Origin: Cricetomys ansorgei
Lineage: Eukaryota > Chordata > Mammalia > Rodentia > Nesomyidae
Reading direction: 5' to 3'
Assembly: GCA_026225945.1 (NCBI GenBank)
Contig: JAMJFZ010000815.1
Location: 160,573-224,572, forward strand
DNA: 64,000 nucleotides
Numbering within the stretch: the stretch's first letter is position 1; each line of letters starts with the position of its first letter. This document shows, piece by piece, positions 1 through 9,740 of this stretch. A model generated the notes under the pieces. It worked only from the letters and a program-made list of their open reading frames with translations, did not search any database and was not told the origin of the DNA. Made by a program: the position numbers and the translations under genes.

Positions 1-578
1 CTTGATCTTGCCCTGTGGAAAAATGCAAACAGTAGAATCAGACACAAGTTATTGTAAGCAGAAAGTACCACAGAAAGAATAGGAAGGGGTTCATGGAATT
101 TATAAAGAGGACCCTGGGTTTCAGCAGGAGGATCAGGACTCACTGGTGAGGGTGCGATTGAGAATGGTCAGAAGAAGGTAGATTCTCAGGGCAGCGAGAA
201 GTGGCTCACCGCGTGTCCAGAAAGGTCCTTGATTGAATTCTCTGAAGCCTTCTGCCCCCAGCCATGAACATTTGCAGAAGGGTTCAAGGGACAACCATAA
301 TGGAAACTCCATGGAAGTTGCCTGTCTCCGTAGTGGCAGTCTGCAGCTACACGGTGGTGTATGTGCCCCACTTGATAGTTACTACATCTCTCTCAAGCTG
401 GTCTTGAGTGTGAACTGTAGCTTCATAGGGAACTGAATTTTCTTTTGAAGCCATTCTTATAACTATGTCTCAGGGAAACACAGTAGGTTTACCCGAAATT
501 GTGTATTCCATGGAGGGAACAATGCATGGCGTTTCGAGAGTTATTGGACAAAATCAGAAATGAACACCACATCCTGAG
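1..578 (+). repeat. Solitary diverged copy of macrosatellite alpha subunit (5' truncated by window)
   Basis: This stretch aligns throughout with the alpha subunit of the array (compare about 42,380-42,970). Shared landmarks are a start matching CTTGATCTTGCCC, the block GGCAGCGAGAAG, the GAATTCTCTGAA block, TTGAAGCCATTC, and an end at AATGAACACCACATCCTGAG. After that the match stops abruptly. It is in the same orientation as the array but carries many substitutions, so it is an old copy. The long palindrome of the array is not formed here (240-287), and the CTCF-like core is degraded. The copy reaches the window edge, so it could be the end of a second array or a lone remnant. Short reading frames in it are not credible genes. 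Confidence 0.9.
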
Positions 579-741
579 AATGATTAGCTTTCTGACTAGA
601 TTCCATGAATACCATGTGATTTGTAATCTATACAAATCTTTCATTTTAATGATAAATTGTCATCTGTTGACTGCATATGGTAGCCTTAAATTTAGTTTAT
701 TTTGGCCCATGGTAATAATCATTAAACCATACAGTAGTACA
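579..741. other. AT-rich unique DNA, no feature seen
   Basis: Short AT-rich spacer between the solitary array copy and the left arm of an inverted repeat. It holds no CpG and no coding signal that I can see. Confidence 0.6.
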
Positions 742-900
742 TTTGAAACCTAAATTTAAAGAGTTACATACCGATTTTTGTTAGTCTTCATTCTTATTAC
801 AAACATTTTCATTTTCCAGTTTTAAATGCAATATTATTTCTAATTCTAGTTCTTCTGATAAATCAACATATTATATTTAAAATAGTGTAAACAGCAATTA
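742..900 (+). repeat. Inverted repeat, left arm
   Basis: The reverse complement of this segment matches 1733-1891 over about 159 bp, with roughly 15 mismatches by hand (about 90% identity). Long exact blocks are shared, for example around TCAGAAGAACTAGAATTA. The two arms are separated by about 832 bp. The family is not recognised. It may be two copies of one transposable element in opposite orientation or a segmental inverted duplication. Confidence 0.85.
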
Positions 901-1732
901 AATAATATAAGTTATGGTCTATTGTTGCATTTTGTATACAGTAGATATCTGTAATACCTGTGCATTCTACAGAATGGAACTTCCTTGATGAGAAATAAGG
1001 GCTATAGACATCTGTGGGTAAAACTGTAGATATAAGTATCATATTCATAACAAAGTAACTATACTAATATAGAAACATGATAGTAGTAGATTACCCTTAG
1101 ATTCTATGATTTTTCCAGCCATCAGTAATTTACTAGCTTTTCAGTGCAGAGCATTAATTGGTCATTGAATGGTCCATAGGACCAATGATGCAGCTGTTGC
1201 TTACTTCAAAAGTAAAAGTGTTACTATCACATTGTTAGAGATATTTTGCCAAGCTCATTGTCATTTTGGTTTGTACCTTTCTCTGCTGGTAGAACATTTG
1301 TTTATTTATGTCCCTTGGCATTTAGCACAGCACTCTTTCATAATAGAAGAGCAGGCTTCTAGGTCATTTCCAGGTCAATTCCTGGAAATCCTGAATATGG
1401 AGTGTTTAGTATATCTCTGCTGTAAGGATGTTTGCTCATTTCAATTACTTTCCATTGTCCTTAGTGTGTGTGTGTGTGTGTTTGTGTGCATTCATGATGA
1501 ATGTGCCTATTAAAATGTGTCTTTTGAGAGGCATGGTAATTTATAATAGGTTTTATTTGTGTGACTTGGACTGGGAAACATGTAGTGTCCATACAGGTGA
1601 TATACTGGTATTTCCATAATCAGAAGATTTATCTAAGTGTGTATGTATTCATCTATAGAATACTTGAGAGTAAAATTATCTAAATTCTAATTATAAAGTT
1701 ATTTTAATTAATTGACATAAAAACTATTTATC
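901..1732. other. Inverted-repeat spacer, no gene seen
   Basis: Spacer between the inverted arms. It contains a short GT-rich microsatellite at about 1463-1489. A 114-codon frame at 1169-1513 overlaps that microsatellite and shows no recognisable domain, so I do not call it as a gene. Confidence 0.55.
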
Positions 1733-1891
1733 AAATTGCTGTTTATACTTTTTTAAATATAATATGTTGGTTTATCAGAAGAACTAGAATTAGAATCAAT
1801 ACCGGATTTAAAACCGGAAAATGAAAATGTTTGTAATAAGAATGAAGGCTATCAAAAATCAGTATGAAACTCTTTAAATTTATGTTTCAAA
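1733..1891 (-). repeat. Inverted repeat, right arm
   Basis: Partner of 742-900, see that entry. The match ends near 1891 where the flanks diverge. It is AT-rich, without obvious terminal inverted repeats or target-site duplications at the arm ends. Confidence 0.85.
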
Positions 1892-3430
1892 CTTAATACA
1901 AGGTCCTCATTTGAGGCATTAAGATGGTCACATAATCTACTAAACTAATTATTAAAAGGATGTTTGCTTCTAGAATATAACTTATCCTGTCCCAACATAT
2001 ACAGCCCTAAATCTAAGTCTCAGAGAAATTAGCAAAGGTGGGTGTAGATAAATTGTAAAAATCAAAAGACCAAGACATTTGCTGCAACATAGCATCTTGT
2101 ATGCATAATTTGTATATTACTACCATGAAATGTCAAAAGTATGAATTTGTTTAAAAAACACCTGGAGAAGGAAAATACCAGTTGAAATGCTATTATGGAT
2201 TAGAGGAAATCTCAGAAGGAACAACCCTTAGGTAAAGATCTTTGGACAATCAGTGGCTGCTGAGAGAGAACAAATCAGTTTTTTTCCAGAGATTAACTCT
2301 TTAATATTTTATGCAATTACAAAAGACAGCCTTAAAACATGGACATGTTAGTAACTGATACACAGACACACACACATACACCTATAACAATTGTATAGAC
2401 AAAGAAGACATACATTTGAGAGGGAGTTTGGGGCACAGGAAGAGTTCAAGCAACAGAGGAAAGGGTGAAATGATGCAAATACAGTACACAGATTTGAAAT
2501 CCTTAAAAAGTAAAAGAAATAAATAAAAAATAAGAACAAAAAGGAAAGCAAAAAATAAAATAAAATTCACCTGTTAAACTGACATTCTTATTTCAACTTT
2601 TGGATGAAAAAAGCTATGGCCTAACTGTTTGCTATTTTATTTATGTTTTAACTAATATAAATTTAGTAGATCATTTTATTTTTCTAGAGTTATTGTGGTC
2701 ATGTTTTATACAAACCTTTCTCAAAGGACCTTATAAATTAAACATGCACATTATCTTCTTGTGCTTCTATATTTTCATATTGTTTGGGAGATATTGGTAA
2801 GTCATCCCCACCAGTTTCTAGAATATTCTCAGGAATGTCTTGCTAAAAATAATAAAAATGATGAAGCATCGTAATGAGAACACAGCTGAATTTCCTATTT
2901 GAATTCATTTAAACATAAAAATAAGAGAATAATTAAAGTAAAAAAGATAAATATCCTTTTGCATGCTCTTGAGATTAACCTATGTCTTCCCTCATAGAGT
3001 CACATATGCTAAAAAGCAAGCCTGGAAGCAGAAATAGAAAATGCTCATCTGCAGAATTCAATGAATAACTGAGTTCATAATATGAAACTTAAATTCCTCA
3101 CCCAAACTAAAATGACAATTTAAAAAGTACATTCTATGTGATAATTATTAGTATGCTTGCTATATGAAAGCACTTGATTTTTAAAAACAATTCTATTGAG
3201 AAAATCAACTTAACATGAGAAAAGACACTTGGCTTGGTAAGAGAATACAGACTATGCTGTGTGGAGAAAAATTAAAATATTTTGGAATCAGTGTTGTTTA
3301 GGAAAAGAAGGATGTGTAAAGTGTGAATACTTGTGAAAATTTAAGAGGTAGAAAAAATAGTTTCACAAAATTTAAAAAGCAGTAAGCAAACCATTTACAT
3401 TTACAAAAACCATCTAAATACATATATATA
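1892..3430. other. AT-rich intergenic DNA
   Basis: No gene is seen. A segment near 2230-2290 is faintly reminiscent of rodent L1 sequence, but I cannot support a boundary. An A-rich stretch lies at about 2500-2565. Confidence 0.5.
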
Positions 3431-3431
3431 T

Positions 3432-3508
3432 GTTCTGGGGATCCAAACTCAGATCTTCATGCTTGTACAAGCAAGTGGTTACCCAGAGATACAATTCCTC
3501 AGCCCACA
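3432..3508 (-). mobile_element. B2/B3-type SINE fragment
   Basis: The plus strand reads like the reverse complement of the tRNA-derived head of a rodent B2/B3 SINE. The order is GGGGATCCAAACTCAGATC, a CTTCATGCTTG block, an AAGCA/AAGTGG block, then a degraded GAGCCATCTC-like end followed by CAGCCC. It is divergent and lacks the rest of the element. Confidence 0.6.
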
Positions 3509-3738
3509 ATGCCACTGTGTTTTATTAGAGATAAGGAAGTGTAACTGCAATAGTTTTTAATACGATGGGTAATTATTTTCCCACACCATTATTTTGAAAT
3601 TGAAAGCATTTTTATCCTTGGAAGTCTTGAAAATAATGCTGAAATAACAAACTAGAACAATTGTATTTCATCAAAGTAAATTGGTATTAATTTTAGTGTC
3701 TCTGGTTTTGAAGTATACTTAATGTATACTCCATTTCA

Positions 3739-3747
3739 ACACACACA

Positions 3748-3798
<51 letters not shown>
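3739..3798. repeat. (CA)n microsatellite
   Basis: About 30 CA dinucleotides with a single CAGACA interruption near the left end. Confidence 0.97.
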
Positions 3799-3800
<2 letters not shown>

Positions 3801-5450
3801 AGGATTAGGATAACCAAAGAGGAAAATAATACTTTTTGATTATCTCTCTCTCTGTGTGTTGATGGAATAAATGGTGTTATGTGTTGATATGTTTAAGACC
3901 TGAGGAGAAGAACAAGGAGACACAAGAGGCAAGTGTGCCAGCAGGAGTAGAGTATGGATGGAATTTTCTGGAACAAACTTGCTGATTCAGTGTCTAGTCC
4001 ACAGTCAGCATGTAATGTTCATGGTCTCTACTACCTGTACTCTGAAGAGAAACACACTGTGGTTTTAATTGTGTGGTTAGGACCACATGGCCACTAGACT
4101 GTAGAGACAAAACCCAAATCCCAAACTGTCAAAATTCTACACCTTTCATTTCAATATGCATTATGTAAAATGGTAGAAGTCACTGTGGCTTCATTCATCT
4201 GGTTCCTTGAGCCCTCATAGGAAAATGAAGTTGTAGAAAGTTAAAAGAACATGGCAGATAATCTTGTGAGTGATTTCCAGAGAGATAACCACAAATTGGG
4301 GTAAAAAAAAAGTTCTTATAAAACCATTCCTCAAGGCTAAGAACCTGAAATTTCATTTAACTCTTAGGAGGAGGATTTACATTCCTTTGTTATATTCAAA
4401 GAGACAAAAACTTGTGGAAAGTGGCCTTCTATTAAAATGTGCACCATATTAAATTTGACTAAGAGAAAGGGGTTGACTTGCAAATAGTGAGATTTTCTAG
4501 AAAAATTTGAAATTTCTGGGATTGGATTTTACTACGTGAATGGTATAACTTAGAGGTTTGAATATTTTCTTTAAATTAGTGTATTTTAACCCCCAAATGA
4601 CCATGGTTCTCAACAACCAGTCATTCCATACATACCTGCCCCTAATCTCTAATACTTAAAAATATTATTGACTATAAGAAGAAAGTTGAATTAAAATTGA
4701 AATATTCTAGGGTATGTTTTTTTCGCTGTATTAGCCTGAAAGCCTTATAACAACTACATCCAATTAATAAATTAAAACAACTAAGTAATTAGTACAAAGT
4801 GTATATATGGTCTGTTCCATGAGTAGCTGAAGTAAACCCTCACTTGAAAATATGTCTTTCTGACCCCTTAGCATGAGTCCACCTGTTCTGGCAAGTCACT
4901 TCCTACTCTACCAAGGCTTTGCCAGAGACATGATCAACAGGCTGCCTGCTAGGTTTTATGACCTATGTCTTAGAACAGCTCTTTCAATTCAAGTAGAGCT
5001 TCAGACTCAGCATCAAGCTATTCCAAAACCACATAATGAAGAATCATTTAACCTGAGTCATTTTTCCATCTCTTTCTCCTGCTTCTCATAAAGGGGCTTT
5101 TGGGGTTTTCTTGAAGAAAGAAGTTGATGAAACCCTATGTTCAGTGGACAATGTTGCCCTAAAGGTAAAATATGACTAGAACTGTTAGATTTGCTTTTCT
5201 TTTTGATCTAGCCATTTCTAAGGATGCTATCACATATACTTTATTTGTTCAGTTCATATGTGAGGGTGTCTATGTCGGAGTGCTGTGGATGAAGATTTCT
5301 GTACCTTCAGATGAGGCTGAGAAGATAAAGATGGGGTTTTATGAAGCTGGGACTAGTGATATCAAAGTAATTCATCCAGAGCCTTATGCTGGACTCTTGA
5401 GCCATTGGATTTAGTTCAAACAGACAATGAAATAAGCAAAACATTCCCTA
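3799..5450. other. Intergenic DNA, no feature seen
   Basis: No gene is seen. Frames of 60-80 codons at 4270-4452, 4873-5091 and 5172-5414 have no recognisable domain, no supporting splice or promoter context and no homology I know. Confidence 0.5.
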
Positions 5451-5455
5451 TGATA

Positions 5456-5537
5456 AAGAAGAAGGAGGAGGAGGAGGAGGAGGAGAAGAAGAAAAGGAAG
5501 GAAGGAAGGAAGGAAGGAAGAAAAGAAAGAAAGAAAC

Positions 5538-5592
<55 letters not shown>

Positions 5593-5604
5593 GAGAAGGA
5601 GAAG
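5456..5604 (+). repeat. Polypurine microsatellite (GGA)n/(GGAA)n/(GAAA)n
   Basis: Runs in order: AGG/GGA trinucleotides, GGAA tetranucleotides, then GAAA tetranucleotides. The strand is almost purely purine for about 150 bp. It explains the lysine/glutamate-rich frame across it, which should not be annotated as protein. Confidence 0.97.
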
Positions 5605-5617
5605 ATTTTTATTTTTA

Positions 5618-5692
5618 GTGGCAAGGATCCAACTCAGGACTTTGGTATGCTAAGCAGGAGCTGTACCCATTGAATTCTATCCTCAGCTCCTT
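5618..5692 (-). mobile_element. ID/B4-type SINE fragment
   Basis: The plus strand matches the reverse complement of the tRNA-Ala-derived ID/B4 head: GGATCCAACTCAGGACTTTG, then a GTATGCTAAGCA block and TATCCTCAGCTCC. It abuts the polypurine microsatellite, consistent with a SINE tail expanding into a microsatellite. Confidence 0.7.
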
Positions 5693-7165
5693 TTTTTTCT
5701 CATAAAGTTTGCTAATTTGATGATTGTATATTTTCATCAACAGTTTTATGAAGTTACAACAAAACATGGAAATTTGGAGCCACAATGAACACAGAAAAAT
5801 ATTGACTCCTTTAACAGAATAATGAAATTTGTCACATATTTGTTCTCATGGCCCATGCTACAGAGCCATCGTATTGGAAAGTGGCTTCGAGAAGAATGGC
5901 CCTTTTGACCCATTATTATATCATATTACATCAGATAAGTATAAAAACCTAATATAAGTAGAAAAACAAGTTGATAAAATACGTTCATATATTGCATGCT
6001 ATATTCACATATTTTATATATATATTCATATATATAAGAAAAATAAGTTAATTTGTTCAAAACACTGCTACTTACAAAATTCCAGGATCATCAAAAAATT
6101 CTGCAAAGAAACTTTTGAGAAAACTGCTAGGGGTGAGAGTCACAAATATTGGCCTATACTCTGAGAATGCAGGATTTTATACCACCTCCTTAGTATGTGG
6201 GGTGGATGGACCATTGAGCCCTCTTAGGTATCCTTTCCCAGCTTTTCCCGATTTCCTGTGAGATGCTCACACTGTCATTGCTGCTGGATAGGAACAGTCA
6301 TTTCATAAGCAGATACAGAGACAGTCCTCACTTTTACCTCTTCACCGCTTTGAACTGGTATCTCGGGACACAAGTAATCCTCAAATACTAATTCGCATTT
6401 CTATGTATGAAACACACAACCGGAAATTGGCTCTAAAGTAAATCAACTTTCTAATTTTAGAAGCCATTGATCATTTGTCAAGCTTGCCAAGCCCAAAGAC
6501 ATTTTAAGGAAAGAGAATAGCTCAATACTTCCCATGATATGAAATTCTGTATGCTGGCTCCATAAATGATGTCTGCGATCAAATAAATTAAGTCAACTCA
6601 TGTTAAATAGAGCTATAGAGACTCCTTTTCTGGAAGACAAAAGTGTGACTAATGTGATATGTGAATCTCCAAAAGAGAGTTATAGTGTGCAGGATTTCCT
6701 GAATTCTCAGACAATGGGAAAGACCAGTATTGTTATCAAGGGACTGGTCAGACAGGATGATTTTGAAGACTCTTTCCTGCTCTAAATTCTCCAATAATCT
6801 TCATTCACATGCAGACCGAGTTATTCTGCAGATATTTCCTATACCCCCTTCGTTTTCAACACTCCCCTTTGTCATATGATTCTTCTTTAAATATAGCATG
6901 AAAGAGCAAAAGGATCATGTGGCATCCATGAGAAGAAAGAAGTTGTTGACCATGAAGGGTACAATTAAAGGAGCATTTTGTTCAATTTCAAACAATAGTT
7001 TTCATCACTAAACACCCTGAGACAGGGCACTCCTCCATGATTTGACCCTTAGAAAATAAAAGTCGTGGAGTATGAGGGGTGCAATGGTGAATAGCAAAAA
7101 GCCTGGAGATTCTCCCTAGAGTCTCATGTGTAGAAAACTTCAAGTCAAATGTTACATTATTTGTT
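5693..7165. other. Intergenic DNA, no feature seen
   Basis: AT-rich, with a TA-rich patch near 6010-6040. A 61-codon frame at 6600-6785 has no recognisable domain and is not called. Confidence 0.5.
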
Positions 7166-7167
7166 TT

Positions 7168-7386
7168 TAATATGTATTTTATTGTTTATGCATGTACACA
7201 TGTGTGTGCATGTGTTTGTGCATATGTGTGCCAATGGTTGCAAAGGCCAGAAGAAAGGGTCAGATGCCCTAGAGCCAGAACTGCCGGCAGCATGAGCCCT
7301 TTCACTTGGGGACTGGGCACCGAACCTTGGTCCTCTACAAGAACATCAAGTGCTCTTAACCACCGAGAAAACTCTCCAGTTCCTAA
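7168..7386 (-). mobile_element. B3-type SINE
   Basis: The plus strand reads as an inverted B3: an A/T-rich tail, a TGTGTG-rich stretch, GGCCAGAAGAAAGGGTCAGA, CAGAACTGCCGGCAGC, CCGAACCTTGGTCCTC, then GTGCTCTTAACCACCGAG and CTCTCCAG at the tRNA-derived end. Nearly full length and moderately diverged. Confidence 0.85.
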
Positions 7387-8440
7387 AATGCCATTCTTGC
7401 TCTTTTATTTTTTCCCTTGCATATAAATAATAGAAAAAATAGGCCTTCCCCAAGTCTGGGGAGTCATTTACCACTTAATAGTCAAACACTTGTAAACAAT
7501 AGTAAAATGTGGATGAACTGAATATTGCTGTTTTAAAGAAATTTCAGAGCAAATATAGACAATCTTCTAAACTCTGAAATTATGACAGATATCTAGGAGC
7601 CCAGGTGACTAAGGGCTTTGTTGTGTTTTGTTACATTTTCAATCAGACTTAGTGTCAAAATAACTGGGATAATTGAACTTCTCACCAAGAAACTCATGTA
7701 ATTTAAAAAAAAGCCCTCAAACCAAGCAAGATTCATTTAGAAACTCTTGTTTGGATTCCCTAAGAGGAAGAAATGTCCTCATCCTTATAGCATTTTTTCT
7801 TTCCCTTTTTGACACAAACTGGTAGTTTGAGTTTGTGATCTCATAACTGTTACTACCTCCATTCATGGAGATTTGCTTCCTGAACTCCAGCCTGCTGGTG
7901 TTCCTTGAACGAATGGGTGATATAACTAACAATTTTATTTTCTTGGAATATCACTTACTAGGGGAAAGACAACAGAGTTTGAGCTAGAAATAAATGGTGA
8001 GATTAAACACGATCAGAGCTACATGCCAGCCCTAGGGAATGTGTCTGCCTCAACTCGGAATTTACAGCCACTGTAATTTTAATCAGATTTGAATGTAATA
8101 GTGTTTCATAATTTTCTACTGAGCCCTTTTCTCCTTTCTTTGTAAAAGAAAAACCTCCCAAACAAGAGAAATTAAGAAAGAGAATAGTATAGTTGCTGTG
8201 GTTTCGTGCAAGGCTTCATCTGCACACACAGTCTCTGCCTGTTTCCAGACACAGACTCACAACTATGGCTATGCTTGTCCTTAAAATCCAATTGTCACAT
8301 TGGTCCTCCAATCCAAGTGGCTGGAAATAGACACCATTAGGAAATACTTTAGTTCTGGCCCCAGATCTTTATCAACTAACTTCCCATAAACTATGTGGTC
8401 TCTATTTTAAAAAATATAGATGACAGTTTGTTACAAAAAT
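7387..8440. other. Intergenic DNA, no feature seen
   Basis: No gene or strong repeat signal is recognised in this interval. Confidence 0.45.
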
Positions 8441-8444
8441 GTGA

Positions 8445-9740
8445 GAGGCACAATGGAGTATTACTCAGCTATTAAAAAATGACAACATAAACTTTACAGG
8501 TAAATGGATGGAATTAGAAAAAAAAATCATCCACAATGACGTAAACCAGTCCCAGAAAGATAAACATATATGTGGATATTAACTCTTAAGTAAAGGAGAA
8601 AGGTGCTAATATCCAAAGACACAGAGAAAATATGCAACAAGGAGGGACCCAGTCTCAACACAGAGATCTCCCTGGTAAAGTAGAAATAGAACAGAGAGTG
8701 CAGGGGGTCTGAGGGGAGCATAGGAATAGGAGTGAATGGCATCATGAGGAGAGGAATGGAGGGAGAAATTATAAGGAGAGACAACCAGAATTAGGGGCAA
8801 CTAGGGGGTGTATTGGCAACTCACAGGAATGTAAGAGGGAGACCCAAGCAAGCACCTCTCCTAATGGGCGATAGTTAGCCTAAACAGGTGATCTCCTCTG
8901 GCCAGGCAAGGCTTTTAGTGGTGAGACTGGGACACCATCCCAGCCACAAAACCTCCAAACTATGGTCTATCTTCCTTGCAAGATCCTCTTTGACAATGAA
9001 AGGGCAGAACCCAATGCCAAAAGAGGCTATCAGTGCCTAAAACTGCAGGGCAGGTCAAGAACTAGGGACTGGATAAACTGGAGAAGATTTCTAACCGTGT
9101 TGGGCTCTGCTCCTAGATCTAAACCTAGCCCAAGCATGACCAGAGAGGCCCCCTCCAGCAGCTGATGGAAGCATATGAATAGGCCCAGGGCCAAATATTT
9201 TGCAGAGATCAGAGAGTACCATGGAAGAAAGAAAGGAGGGATGGAGGAAACCAGAGGGGTCAACAACACCAGGAGAGCATGCTCTGCTGTGTCAACTAAC
9301 TAGCACTTATAGGGGTCCACAGAGACTGAAGGGACAGAGAACCTGCAGGATCAACCAAATACATCTTATAGCTGTCTGGATTAGTATTCTTGAGAAACTT
9401 CTACAGGCTGGAGTGAGGAAGTCTCTGACCCTTTTACCTGCCCTTGGGATCCTTTTGCTCTGCCGGGTTGCCAGGCCCACCCTTGATGTAGGGATTGTGC
9501 CTGGCCATGTTCAACTTGTTATGCCATGCCCTGTTTGAGAGGTAATCCTGGGGTGGCGGGTGGGGAACAGGGAACTGTTTTTCTCTGAGGAGAAGGGGGG
9601 ATGTTTGTGAGTGGTGATGGGGGTAGATCTGGGGGAGAGGGGAGATAGGGGGAGCAGTGGAGGTGGAGGGAGGGAGGAGGGTATCAGGATGTATTATAGA
9701 AGTTGTATGAGAGAAGAAAAAAATTTAAAAAGGAAAAGAC
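8445..9740 (+). mobile_element. L1 retrotransposon 3' end (old, 5'-truncated)
   Basis: It begins with the block typical of rodent L1 3' regions (CAATGGAGTATTACTCAGCT, then AAATGGATGGAATTAGAA and GTGGATATTA). A long region without a convincing L1 reading frame follows. It ends in a G-rich purine tract (about 9550-9690) and an A-rich end near 9715-9740. Only the 3' end is present, as expected for incomplete reverse transcription. Subfamily assignment would need alignment; Lx-like is a guess. Confidence 0.75.

Noticed and set aside
5172..5414. 80-codon plus-strand frame that looked like a processed pseudogene fragment
   Set aside because: I could not match it to any protein family, and there is no A-rich tail consistent with retrotransposition other than the unrelated microsatellite.
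5405..5653. 82-codon lysine/glutamate/arginine-rich frame
   Set aside because: Translation of the GGA/GGAA/GAAA microsatellite.
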